DNA of 64,000 nt, taken from assembly GCA_029449245.1 (NCBI GenBank), contig JANATF010000002.1, forward strand, positions 1,984,001-2,048,000, written 5' to 3'. The stretch is from Mortierella alpina (lineage: Eukaryota; Mortierellomycota; Mortierellomycetes; Mortierellales; Mortierellaceae). The notes beneath the pieces are model-generated. The model was given only the letters and a program-made list of their open reading frames with translations. It had not been told where the DNA came from and did no database searches. Positions 23,441-34,665 of the stretch are shown piece after piece. The translations under genes and the position numbers were made by a program. The first letter of the stretch is position 1. Every line of letters starts with the position of its first letter.

Positions 23441-25436
23441 ATGTCCGCTCCTAAAGCCGCGCAAGGAGACTCGAAGCACCTCTACACCGTCGTCGGTAAG
23501 CTCACTCGCTCTGCTTGTCCCAAGTGTGTCGTTGCCAGACGTCCTCGCGATAATCAGGCAAACACGCGTTTGCTACGGAATAAAACAAAAAGAGTCAGCG
23601 TCCTTACACCATCCTCGCGATGTCGACTGCTTATTCACGCCTCTTCACCCACAGTTCTCGGCGCTTCGGGTGATCTCGCCAAGAAGAAGACCTTCCCTGC
23701 TCTCTTTGGCCTCTACAAGAACAAGTATCTGAACCAGAACACTCGCATCATTGGCTATGCTCGCACCAAGATGGACCAAGGCACGTTCGAGGGTCATGTC
23801 TCGCACTACATCAAGCTGAAGACTGACGAGGACGAGTCTGCTCTGCAGCAGTTCTTGAAGCTTTGTTCTTACCAGAGCGGACAGTACGACAAAGACAGTG
23901 ACTTCCAGATTCTGGAGGAGCATATCAGTGAGGTCGAGAAGACGTCAGGAGCTTCGGCACGCCTGTTCTACATGGCACTGCCTCCAACGGTCTTTATTCC
24001 TGTGGCCACCAGTTTGAAAAAGAACAATTATCGTAAGGACGTCACAATTCGTCTTATCGTTGAAAAGCCCTTCGGAATGGATCTCGAGAGCTCGCGTAAG
24101 CTCGCAAAGGACCTCGGGGCATTGTTTACGGAGGACGAGGTACATGCAGCAATCATACCCTGGCTTTGATCATTTGAGCGACCCATGTCACACAGACGCA
24201 TGAGCTAGGATCGATTCTGTCTTTTCTGATCCTCCTTCTGCAAGTAGATCTACCGTATTGATCACTACCTAGGCAAGGAGATGGTCAAGAACTTGATGAT
24301 CTTGCGCTTCGCGAACGTTATCTTTGGCTCCGTGTGGAATCGTCATAGCATTGACAACGTCCAAATCACGTTTAAGGAAAAGATTGGAACCGGTGGTCGA
24401 GGCGGCTACTTTGACGAGTTTGGCATCATCCGCGATGTCATGCAGAACCGTAAGTAGTGTCACCGGTACCGCTTGTTATTTCTTGTTCTTGCGGTATATC
24501 TTAAACATCGGCTACTACCCTGCTTCTCCTGTAACATATAGATCTCCTGCAGATCCTCTCAATTGTTGCTATGGAGCCGCCTGTATCCTTGGATGCAGAG
24601 GACGTTCGTGACGAGAAGGTAAGACGAACGTGGTACCTAGACTGGGGTAGTTTGACCGAGTGACCGCGGTTAATTGACGTAATTCTGTATTCACACTACG
24701 CTACCGATAGGTCAAGGTGCTTCGTTTCATCCCTCCCATTGCCAAGGATGACGTCTTGCTAGGACAGTATAGCAAATCTGAGGATGGAAAGGAGCCTGGG
24801 TATCTCGACGATACGACTGTCCCCAAAGGTAGCAAGACCCCAACCTACGCTGCTGCCATGATCTACATTCATAACGAGCGCTGGGATGGTGTGCCCTTTG
24901 TCCTCAAGTGTGGCAAGGCCCTGGACCAGCAAAAGACCGAGATCCGAATTCAGTTCAAGGATGTCTCTGGACACCTGTTTACGAACTTGTCCCGTAACGA
25001 AATTGTGATCAGAGTTCAACCCAACGAGGCGGTGTATGTCAAGATGATGAACAAGGAGCCTGGTCTAGGCATGAAGACTATTATTTCTGACCTGGACCTC
25101 TCGTACTCGAGTCGCTTCAACGACTCGGTCATTCCTGAGGCCTACGAGTCCCTGATCCTGGATGCTCTCAATGGAGACCACTCCAACTTTGTCCGCGATG
25201 ACGAACTGGACGCAGCCTGGAAGATCTTCACACCAATTCTTAAGACTATTGATGACGGCCACATCGACCCAGTTCCCTACCCCTTCGGGAGCCGAGGACC
25301 TAAGGGCGTGTCAGAATTTGTAGCCAAATACGGGTACACTCGAGGAGAACAGGAGTATGTCTGGCCTCAACATTCAGAGGCGGGGACAGGCGCAGCCGGC
25401 AAGGATCAGAAGCAGCCTACCGCTGACAAGGCATAA
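23441..25436 (+). CDS. zwf1: Glucose-6-phosphate 1-dehydrogenase
   Basis: Five exons: 23441..23495, 23655..24139, 24248..24449, 24542..24618 and 24711..25436; 514 residues, normal for the family. The enzyme oxidises glucose 6-phosphate with NADP+ to 6-phosphogluconolactone, the first step of the oxidative pentose phosphate pathway in the cytosol, and is a major NADPH source for lipid synthesis. The NADP-binding [10 protein letters not shown] is at residues 21-30, split by the first intron just before it. EKPFG is present, and the active-site RIDHYLGKE is at residues 183-191, at the start of exon 3. The C-terminal domain retains the GSRGP stretch. The extreme C-terminus ([17 protein letters not shown]) is a short variable tail. 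A pyrimidine-rich leader precedes the ATG, consistent with strong expression. Confidence 0.97.
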
Positions 25437-25570
25437 CGGCAGCATAGTTGGCAACAATCGAATAAACACGTGATCGTTAGTCTTTGAGACCGTGACCGCA
25501 ACCGCATGCAGCTTTGCGTCTCTTCCCCATTCAAGTGCACCATCACCATCACATAACACTTTATCTTGCC

Positions 25571-26996
25571 ATGGGTTCACTGCATCTGCTCGAGACTATT
25601 CTATACGACCCCAAGGGTAAGGCTACGCTAGTGCTACGCTAGTTGCGGAACACAGGCAGCGTGAGAGATACAGGCAGTGGTTCCCACGTCCCTTGGTGTG
25701 TCTGGGCTGTTATCCCTCGAAGCTTACACCACGGTTCGCGCTTTCGTTTTGCGCTTAGAGGGCGTCTTCCTACTTGACTACCACTGTGAGCGGATGATCA
25801 ATTCTGCAAAAGAGTTGGCGCCTTTCTTTGCCCCCAAGCCAAACGTTTTTCTACGAGATCTTATTCCCACGCGCTCCGAGATATCCGACAAACTCGATGT
25901 CGCGATCAAGAACGCAGGCAAGAACAGCCGGCAGCGAGTAAATACTTACTTCTTAGCCATTCTGAAACTTCTGCAATACTCTAAAGAGCAGGAGAACTCG
26001 AGAAGCACCCGCTCAAAGTATCACAGTTGGACTCATTCTTGTCTTTTCTGTTTTCTTGTAATAGCTGCGTGTCTTGCTAGACTTTGACGGGGCTATTTCG
26101 ATACAGGCAAGCCATCTGCCCTCGGAGACCAAAGATTTCAAAGGTCTGTAAACAGCTTCGACACTGGATACACCTTGATATTATTAACAGCGCGACAGAT
26201 ATTTCTAACAGTAGCCATGTTGTGGGTTTGTGTGGGAAACTAGACTCATCCATTCTTGTGGTTCTTGATACTGCGCCAACGTCCAAGGATAACGTGTTTC
26301 TTCGCCACAAAACCACAGAGCGTGGAGTGTATAACGATGCCAGGACACGGCTAGGTAAAGAAAATGGGTGATTGAGCAAAATGGGTGGTCAGACCTCACC
26401 TCCTATAAAATGATTTCATACTCTAACGTTGAGATCCACCTGAATTACAAACCAATTGTCAAGGCTTGGGACCTATTGGGGCTCCAAGTGACCCTGAGGT
26501 GCCCTTTGACGTGATTCTTTTCAATGAAGATCTCGAGATCATGGAGGCAACCATCGCCAACATTGCAGTGGAGATAGAGAACAAGGAGACCGGTGTATTG
26601 GAGTGGATCACGCCTCCAGCATCATCAGGTATGGTTGATGGCTATTTTATATCACGAGAAGGGGCGTATTCAGTGTGAATGCACTGATGTGCTCCATTGT
26701 AATTGCGTTTTTATCGTCATACTGTCAATAGGATTGCTCTGTGGCACTATGCGACGTAAGCTGTTGGAGGGCGAAGGGCTGCGCGAGAGAGTTATTACAG
26801 TGGACGATCTCCGACAGGCCGCACAGGTAAATCTTGGCTAACTTGTGGTGACGAAAAATTAGCGGTCGGTTTGTTAGTTTGCTCGAGGATCAGACGCATC
26901 TCACACCTACCTCGTCTTACTGATTGTTAGGAAAAGAGAAGGATAAAATGCTTCAACTCTGTCCGCAAAGAGTACCCTGTCACTCTAAAGCTTTGA
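25571..26996 (+). CDS. Class IV PLP-dependent aminotransferase / aminodeoxychorismate lyase-like
   Basis: Seven exons: 25571..25616, 25723..25937, 26065..26143, 26244..26354, 26464..26628, 26732..26826 and 26931..26996; 258 residues. The fold-type IV signature is visible: AYTTVRAF near the N-terminus, VFLLDYHCERM, the PLP lysine within FLRHKTTERGVYNDAR (Lys near residue 136), the cofactor glutamate in EATIANIAVE, and the terminal SSGLLCGTMRRKLLEGE and FNSVRKEYPV. Relatives include branched-chain and D-amino-acid aminotransferases and 4-amino-4-deoxychorismate lyases (p-aminobenzoate for folate). I cannot tell which substrate is used. The acceptor at 25722 and the exon 3/4 junction are the least certain; an alternative donor at 26148 with an acceptor at 26213 would insert about ten residues. 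The 3' end converges on sec11, 191 nt away. Confidence 0.85.
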
Positions 26997-27187
26997 CACT
27001 TTCCCTTGAATCTTTTTGAATAAATAGCTTGGTGCTGTCATGTATCAATAAGAGAAGATCATGTCGCATTTCACAAAGACGCGCTCAGCCCTTTATTTTC
27101 GCCTCTGCTCCCTCTCTGTTGAATTCGGGTATCGCACTCCTTGCATATAATCTGTTGATCTGTTTTCCTTCTGATATTCCATTGCTT

Positions 27188-28065
27188 TTACTCGTAAAGG
27201 AAGACGACAAGGCCAACTCCAGCCAGAAGCAAACCCTTCAGGAGTGGGTAATCTGTCATATAAATGGTGAACATGCCCAGGTAGGGCAAGAATCCTTGCA
27301 CACGTCCGACTACATCCTTCGGCTCAATCCACATCATTGCTCTGTTCCTGTGCAACTCCTGATAGAGCCCCCTGTCGTCGACGTTGTTGTTGTCACCCTT
27401 GGTCAGCAACACCTGACTACCGGCCTTGGGACTGTCAGAAGAAAAGAGAGTGAAATTGTTCAGACCGAGGGATACATCGCGAGATATTTCCAGTGCATAA
27501 GAAGGCGTTACGTACGAGTCGTGGCGGTCAATGACACGATGCACAATAGGGATATCACGTCCTGGAATCTTGAAGACACAGATCTCACCAATCTCGATAG
27601 GTTTCTTGGGGTTGCTGAGGAACAGGATATCACCTCTTGCGAATGCCGGCTCCATGCTCTCACTGAAGTTGGGCAGCGATTAGAAGAAAAAAAAACGCGC
27701 GTTTGACGTGTCAAAATGAAGTAGAATTTTAACGGGGCGCCAAAGGCGACTGAGCTACGTGGCAAGGAAATTTGCGCGCATTGTCGTTTTGACATGTTGA
27801 CCTCTGCAGGTGCTGAAAAGGGTTAAACCTGGCTAGGTGCCTCACCTTAGGACCACAACCAGAGGAGATTCACAGTTTGTGTAGAGACCCCAAGCCTTGT
27901 AGGACATGAAGACGCCAAAGAGCATCATCAACACATTGAGTGAGTTTGTAAGGATCTATTTTCAAAAGGGCAGAACGTGTTGGAGGAGCGGTTGAGTTGG
28001 ATGGTTCAGGAGCTGCGTTTGGTTCCATCAAGGTCCTGACGGGCAAGTACCTGTCGCAGGTTCAT
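27188..28065 (-). CDS. sec11: Signal peptidase complex catalytic subunit Sec11
   Basis: Four exons on the minus strand: 28065..28051, 27955..27846, 27662..27516 and 27431..27188; 171 residues, normal size. The protein is an ER-membrane serine protease that cleaves signal peptides during translocation. An N-terminal membrane anchor spans about residues 11-30. The catalytic serine is Ser44 in LSESMEPAFARGD and the catalytic histidine is His83 in PIVHRVI, matching the numbering known for yeast Sec11. The acidic box TKGDNNNVDD supplies the remaining catalytic aspartate. A hydrophobic C-terminus ends in VVFLYE. The second residue of the SxSM motif is Glu rather than the usual Gly. The first coding exon is only 15 nt. 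The ATG lies 294 nt from the divergent verprolin gene, implying a shared promoter region. Confidence 0.95.
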
Positions 28066-28359
28066 GATGTGTGTTGTTGAGTGTCTTGTGTTTCTAGAGT
28101 GTCCTTGTTCCTGATAGATGAATCCTCTGCAGAGAGATGGGGTGTTTGATGCGAGGAGCAAGGAAAGAATCAGAAGAGGGCGATGAATGTGTCGAGGCAG
28201 GCGCCTTTTAAAATAAGGAGGGATGACCGCCCTATGTAAATGGAAAGACACACGCCCTCGACTAAAAGTGCAAAGTTTCACCTCTCGTTCTTCTCACTCT
28301 ATCCCTTTGACCTTTTTCGTCATTCCATCCCCGTCCGCACTTTTCCCAACAAACGCATC

Positions 28360-30380
28360 ATGCCACCACCACCACCTCCTCCTCCTCCACCTCCTCCAGG
28401 TGGGGGTCCCGCAGCCGCTCTCCCTCCTCCATCCAAAGATCGCAACGCACTACTCTCTCAAATCCAAGGCGGCGCAAGACTCAAGAAAGCTGTGACGAAT
28501 GACCGCTCCGCGCCCGTCGTCGGTACGTGCTGATGGATGAAGCCTTTTTTGTAACACCCACAAGAATGAACCCGAGGTCTAAAAACAAGCTTCGCAAAGA
28601 GATGAATGACGATGTGAATTAACGTACATCCATTACCACCACTTTGTATATTCAAACACAGCTGGGGCTAAAGCAGGCGGTGGTGGTGGAGGATCACTTC
28701 CCAAACCACCTCAGATTGGCGGAGCAGGCAGCAATGGCAGCGCAGCTGGAGCCTCAGGCGGAGGTGGAGGCGCTCCCCAGTTAGGAGGGCTGTTTGCAGG
28801 AGGAATGCCAAAGTTGAAGAGTCGAAGCGGCGGTCTGGACACTGGTGGTAAGAGTTGGGCTTTTGCCCTTTTCGATTTATATTACGCTTGCTTTCGTCTT
28901 GGCACACGATGCACGCTTCAGCCCCGGTGGCAAAGTTCATGGCAACGGACGATTAGACGACCTCAACAGTGATCATGGACAGCCGTACAGAAAGCATTTC
29001 AACTTGTTTCTCTGTTCAGCCATCAGCAATATGCAATCGACATGGTTTGGTTATATTTACCCAGGCAACGGTTTTATTGCACCGGGTGCGAAATGAGCCG
29101 CTCTCAGGAAGGTCATTTCGTTCTCGACTCTTCCCTGCATCTGCTCATCTCTCCGCTGCACGTCCGCCTTGCCTGCGCCTTGACTTTCAGCTTTCAGCAA
29201 GAAACACTGCAGGACCAAAATGGATTCAGTGACAGCGTCGTATTTGCTGTTGATACGCTAACGAACCGTTACTCCTATTCGATCCACTGTAGCTGACCAC
29301 AGTTCAAGCAGTAACACCAGCAACGGCACACCCGCTCGCGGACTGCCCAAGCCGCCTACATTTAACGCCCATAAGGAAACGCCAGCACCGACCACGCCCA
29401 GTCTACCAGGAAGGACACCGCCTCCTACGCGTCACGCGCCTGTAACACCTCCTTCTGCTGCGCCGCCTAGTCTGCCCAACCGAAGCTCGCCATCGCGATC
29501 AGTCCCAGGGGCGCCGGCCATCAATGGATCAGGCATAACAAATGGATCCCCCGCGCGAGCAGTGCCTGCACCCCCACCAACTCCTGGACGTGCAGTACCC
29601 TCACTCCCACCTAATCTCTCTCGTCCAGCTGCTCCTCCTGCGCCTCCACGAAAGGCTGGAGCACCTCCACCCCCACCCCCCAGAATTAATGGAGCAGGTT
29701 CTCCAGCGACACCATCTAGACCAACACCAGGACCCCCAAGCCGAGCACCACCTCAGCAGCCGAATCGAGCCACGCCCACACCACCTTCAGCAGCCTTGCC
29801 GTCACCAACCGCTACTGCCACCCCGCCCAATAGGACACGGGCACCGCCAGGTGTGCCTTTACCAGGAGGAGGAGGAGGTCCAAGGGCAAGATCTGGATCT
29901 TCGCCTCAGCATCCCGATCATCGACCTATGTCACCAATGGCAACAGGACCTAGGGGTAAATCCGTGTTTTCAACAAGGCTTTCGCATTTTAGACGATGCA
30001 AACTTAGTTTGTTCCTCCACGCTGACGGTTGCTCGTACCGATCCTCTTTTATTTATTTATTTATTTGATAGCTGAACCGCCGGCAACAGAAGGACGTTGG
30101 ACATTCCGATCAGCAGCCGACTTTCCTGCACCAGGACCCAGCCCTCACCAAGGATCCAAAGTATATCCCAGCGGTAACTCTACAGGGAGCTGTAAGTAGC
30201 ACCTTGGAACGTTTGACGTCTGGCATGAATTGTTGGTCTCGGTTGCTCTGTTGACCGCTTTGATTGACCTGGTGTGTTTCTGTAATAGCAATCCCCTTGG
30301 ATTTGTCTTCATTAGCAGGAGTATCAGCAGGAAGAGTGCCACCTCCCCCACCCTTTGGAGGTGGCGGCCGCTACAGCTAA
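28360..30380 (+). CDS. vrp1: Verprolin / WIP-family actin regulator
   Basis: Five exons: 28360..28522, 28662..28847, 29293..29955, 30072..30191 and 30316..30380; 398 residues. The protein starts with a polyproline run, then a WH2 actin-binding motif (RNALLSQIQGGARLKKAVTN; LKK motif) at about residues 28-48. Long Pro-rich, profilin- and SH3-binding-type segments follow. The C-terminus has RWTFRSAADFPAPGP, the WASP WH1-binding segment of verprolin/WIP, and ends VPPPPPFGGGG. Such proteins stabilise WASP (Las17) and drive Arp2/3-dependent actin patches in endocytosis. The second intron is 445 nt, much longer than its neighbours, and could hide an alternative exon. The last exon is small and was placed by phase. 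Confidence 0.93.
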
Positions 30381-30564
30381 ATTTCGATAAATACAAAAAG
30401 GCTATGGAGGTTCACTCTGGTTATGAGAAGAACTCCAATAAACAAAGTTGCAAGCGGAGAAAAAGGAGGCGCCATGGTTTACATGTGAATGTGGTGCGAT
30501 GTGCGGCCGATATATTCCTCTCAGAATCTCTAGCTCTGTTCGTTTTTCTCTTTTTCATTTTTTC

Positions 30565-31939
30565 TTAAACAGCAACCTCGTCGTCTTCATCCAGTGCACC
30601 ACCTTCTTGTTTCAGTCTCCGGTGTTGCTCTTCAGCATCTGCCGCCATCTGCTTCCTGCGGATCGAAACGGCATCAAGCTGTTTCTGAAGGCTTGCGATC
30701 TGGTCCTGCAGCTGCTTGATGTCCTGTGCAGCCTTGGCTGTTGACACATCGAAGTGTAATGGATATATGAAAATTGCATTGTTAGCAATAAGCAAAGGAT
30801 GTGTATACACGTCAACGCCTCCATTTCTGTGAGGCCTACCTTTTCCTTCGGTCAGTGGTGTGGTTGTGACGTCCTCGGTAATAGCCCCAAACTCGCGGTG
30901 GTAGACCTCTTTGGTCGCGCTCCATTGATGCTCCTTGGCAACCGAGTCGTTCTTTAATTTTTCAACCTCAGACTCCACGTCCGCGCTATGAAAGCATTGA
31001 TGTTGTTTTTGTTAGAAAAAGTAAGGGGGGAGGAGGAAGGGGATGAAAATCCTCAACCACAAACGACGAAGGAGCACTGTTCCCCCATCTTACCGCGTGC
31101 TGTCGTCGCTGCTCAACAAGTCTAGTTGTGTCTGTTTTTCGCTCAACAGCTGATGGGAGGAGATCAAGGCCTCGGTTGACTTTCCTAGCTGATTAAGGGA
31201 TGGGGTCAGGACTAAAAGACAGTTCCTTGTTCCGCGCTTTTCTTTTCCTTTTTTTTTTCAGAGCGTGATGCGTGAGGGGATTTTTTTTGGCTTGGCTTGT
31301 CGGATTTACATACCTCCTCAAGGGCAACCTTTTCCCCGTCTGCACCAGTGCGTTCCTCCCTATTTGCGAAACATACAACCAGAAAGCAATACAGGATAAG
31401 TTTTCCGATGATGGATCGCATTCGAGTATCAAAAGTCTCGCCTTTCAGCTTCTCCTCCTGCTCTTTCCTTCTTCCCCACAAAGAATGGCGAACAAAAATC
31501 ACCCGTACTTTGCAATTGCCTCGAGACGCTCCTGGACAAACGTCAACTCTGCAGCAAGATCGGCGCGAGGAGCCATTGTCTTTGTCACTTGTTTCTCCTT
31601 GTGCTCGTCCTTTTCTTCCTCGTGTTGCTGTGCTTCTTCTTCTTCTTGTTGTTCTTCTTCTTCCTCTTCTTCCTTTGACACCGATCCGCTGTCGACAATA
31701 ATAGAGTTCGCGGTGTTCTCAAGGCTAGGTGCCACCTGCTCAACCTCTGTGGCCTATACATATATATTATTCAACAGTGGCAGAGCCAGGTTGTTACGAA
31801 TCAAGGAACCACGGAGTCGTCATGTTGAGTAAAACGTGCGTGAGGGTGGGGTTATGAGGCATGCGATTGACTTTTTTTTTCTCCATTCTTTTCGTAGGCT
31901 TACCGGAGTAGTGGAGGTGGATTCGACTGCAGAGCTCAT
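30565..31939 (-). CDS. Acidic coiled-coil protein, function unknown
   Basis: Six exons on the minus strand: 31939..31904, 31753..31509, 31359..31314, 31188..31094, 30985..30840 and 30737..30565; 246 residues. All junctions have consensus donors (GTAAGC, GTACGG, GTATGT, GTAAGA, GTAGGC) and keep frame. I do not recognise the family. The N-terminus is disordered and has a Glu/Gln-rich block (residues about 40-65). From about residue 75 the sequence is helical with heptad-like spacing (LAAELTFVQERLEAIAK, LISSHQLLSEKQTQLDLL, VESEVEKLKN, IKQLQDQIASLQKQLDAV). It ends in an acidic tail, ALDEDDEVAV. The size and bipartite coiled coil could suit a small structural subunit such as a kinetochore or tethering component, but nothing identifies one. 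Confidence 0.75.
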
Positions 31940-32272
31940 GGTTGAATTGTCGTGCTGTTGTTGATGAGGTGGAGAGCAAGAGTGGGAGAGGGGTGAAGAG
32001 AAGGGGTATTTGAATCAAGATGCAAAAGAAAAAGCAAAGAACCCAAAAACGAAACACAGAAGACGAGGGGTACAGTAGGCAGCGTGTATGCACAATTGCC
32101 CCATGGTGTGCTGTGTCCTGTCAGTACAGCAGATAGGCTCGACCTAAAAGTATTATTAGAAGGATGTGCCTGAGAGCAAGCATACAGCATAAACTGCTGC
32201 TGCTGCTGAATGACGAACGTCAAATTGAACGCGTTTTTTTCTTCTTTCTATAAGTTACTAAAATGGGTCAGC
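31940..32272. other. Intergenic region between two minus-strand genes
   Basis: 333 bases. It contains a CTG/CAG-type trinucleotide run near 32196-32208 (CTGCTGCTGCTG) and GT/GA-rich sequence likely to be the leader of the coiled-coil gene. No gene seen. Confidence 0.55.
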
Positions 32273-33684
32273 CTACAATGAGAGCTGTCCAGCCTTCAGA
32301 ATGGCTGCCCGCAAATCATCGAGTCCGTCCTTGTTCTTGCTGCTGACACCCAAGACCATTGGAAAGCAGCAGATCGCGTCCTTGACCAGCTGGGATTCAA
32401 TCTGCGCCTTGGCTGCAGTGTACTTGGTCTTGGACAGTTTGTCGACTTTGGTCAACACAACTTGATACGAAAGTCCTGAGCCATCCAAGAGTTTCATGAT
32501 TTGCGTATCGCTTTCTTTGAGGCCATGAGACGGGTCGATCAGGATGTAGATCCTCTTCAGACTATAGTCATTGATGGTGTAGAGTGTGAGCGAAACGCTG
32601 TTCTCAACAGCTATGTATCTGCGTTTACCAGTCTGAACACATGGAAATGATGCTCCCTCCTCTCCCCAAACCTTACTTTTTGCGGTTCTGCAGATAACTG
32701 AGGATCATACCTCCCCATTCATCTCGACTCTTCCACCCATATCCGGGCATGTCGACCAGCGATAGCTTGTCCCCGATCTTGAAAAAGTTCATCATCCGGG
32801 TATGACCCTAACAAGCAGGTTTTCCCAATGACAAACAAGGAAGGAGTGATCAGCCAGGTTGCCCGTGTAGTCGACTGTTGCAATTGAACCAACGCAGAGC
32901 AGATCCCACTTACTGGTTTACTAGAGGTTTTGACAAGACCGTTCCTGTTGACAAGTCCATTGATCAGGCTTGACTTTCCAATATTACTCCTGCCAATAAA
33001 TGCGACCTACGAGAACAGGAAAAACAAGTCTAGTCAGTCAAAAATAAAGTGGTGTTTCCCATCGAAAAAAGAGAAAACAAAGAGGAAGATCCTTACCTCG
33101 GGTATCATTGTGTTTTCGGGTATCATGGCTAAGCTGGTTGCGCTCTTGACAAAATCTGCAGGCAGAAAAAAGAACTTGTGGGCTTTGGCTAACTCACTTG
33201 ATGTCGCACTTGGAACAAATGGAAACGCCTGTAGTTTCCTGGGGAACCGCTCCTTCTTGATCTCTGGATTGGAGGTGCTGGCTACTTCCGTGGCTTTCTC
33301 AGTCCTCAGTGCACCATTCTTGTCACCTTGTGGTGATTTGTTAGATCGAGGGGTGGGGAATCCTTGCTGTATCCGCCTCGGTAACACCGGTGCTTCTGTT
33401 GTTATTGATGCCGCTGTTGTTGTTGATGAGCTATCTGACTGTCTGTCGACAGGTTGTGGCGACGTGGCTGCAGTCTCGTTTGTACTCAGAGATGACGGAC
33501 GGTCAAAGAGCACTCCGCCACGCCGTTGGTCAGCAAGTTGTGGTTTCCGCCGTTCAAGAGCTCTTGTACGAATCTGCCGCGCTGACATCCGGCTCAACTG
33601 CATGGATGGAGTATGAAACGAACAGAGTGCGGCTGTCCCATAGGTATGCACGGCCCTCCTTGCTGCTCCTGTTATGAACTCCAT
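32273..33684 (-). CDS. EngB/YihA-type GTPase, probably mitochondrial (GTPBP8-like)
   Basis: Four exons on the minus strand: 33684..33097, 33006..32914, 32807..32677 and 32618..32273; 385 residues. The N-terminal 150 residues are basic and Ser/Thr-rich, beginning [16 protein letters not shown], which fits a mitochondrial targeting leader. The GTPase core follows: G1 [13 protein letters not shown] right after the first splice (about residue 200), a switch region KTSSKPGHTR, G3 DMPGYG, G4 TKVDK and G5 SSK. This is the TrmE-Era-EngA-EngB superfamily, EngB branch. EngB assists bacterial large-subunit assembly, and eukaryotic GTPBP8 acts on the mitochondrial ribosome. It is transcribed divergently from tom7 with only 187 nt between start codons. 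Confidence 0.93.
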
Positions 33685-33871
33685 TTCGACTGTGCTCTGT
33701 GTGTAAGTGGTGTTCCATGCAAAGGAAGTGCTTTGCCGACCGAGGGAAGGTTACTGGCAGCCAAGCCACCTCTGTCAACAGTTTGTCATAGCCCGGTCGG
33801 AAGTGTGTGCATCTTCTCTCACTCACCCAGCACACTCCTCGCAAGACACTCACCACACACAGCTTTACATC
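33685..33871. promoter_or_regulatory. Divergent promoter shared by the EngB-type gene and tom7
   Basis: The ATGs of two genes with predicted mitochondrial products face away from each other across 187 nt. There is no room for separate promoters. The stretch has pyrimidine-rich sequence just before the tom7 start. No TATA element is obvious. Confidence 0.5.
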
Positions 33872-34395
33872 ATGAACCAGGAGACAAAGGAAACCATTCT
33901 CAAGGTCACTGACGTTGTCAAGACCGTTGTCCACTTTGGCTTCATCCCATTTGTGATCTACCTCGGTAAGAGCCCCCAGATCACTTCTTTTTCCTGATTC
34001 GCCCAATGCCTCTCGCCTGTGGACCTGCGCGGGAGTACTTTTTTTTGTCTAACCATCTTTGTTTTCTCTCCTCTTTGCCTCGTTACCCTGCATGCTGCAT
34101 ATAGGTTTCACCCGGTAAGCTAAGCATTCGCTCGATGGAAGCGAGAGTAGAATAAGAGAAGAAGAAAAAAAAAAGAAACATCCGGCATGGACACAGCGAG
34201 GAGAGAAATGGCTGCACAGAAAGGGGATATGAGAAAAATGGATACGGCTCATGACAGAGCAGAGTCATTGTTGTGGTTCACACCGAACTGTTGGACTAAC
34301 ATTGGTCCAAACGTCGTTCTCTGCGCATGGGCAACCCATTCATTAGAAGCGATCCCAAGCCTTCGTTGATTCGCCTCATCCTTCCTTTGGCCTAA
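33872..34395 (+). CDS. tom7: Mitochondrial import receptor subunit Tom7
   Basis: Three exons: 33872..33965, 34105..34114 and 34347..34395; 50 residues, the expected size. The joined protein has ETKETILKVTDVVKTVVHFG, then the single membrane span [13 protein letters not shown] and [15 protein letters not shown]. This matches the conserved Tom7 C-terminal half ([20 protein letters not shown]..PLA). Tom7 is a tail-anchored component of the TOM complex in the mitochondrial outer membrane that modulates complex stability. The middle exon is only 10 nt (GT TTC ACC CG) but has a good acceptor (ATATAG) and donor (GTAAGC); skipping it would shift the frame. Automatic annotation would probably miss or truncate this gene. 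Confidence 0.92.
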
Positions 34396-34665
34396 GAAAC
34401 CCTCGGAGCTACTTCTTTGAAGTACGGCGACGAGAAGTCACCCGCCACAGAACACCAAAAAATAAGCAAAAGCATGGCAGCTCTCGCATATTGTCAACCG
34501 TCAGGAGAAAAACAGAGTAGTTGCGCAAAGGCTGGATCATCAATGTACACACACCATTCAAAAAAAAGATAACAGCACCCACCCCATAAAGCATGCCAGT
34601 TTTTATTTTTTTTGCAAAAGGGGTCCGCATTGCAGTATTGCTCGGAAAAATATGAACATCTTTTT

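Noticed and set aside
27029-27706. 225-codon plus-strand frame antisense to sec11.
   Set aside because: Shadow of the sec11 coding exons; no independent motifs.
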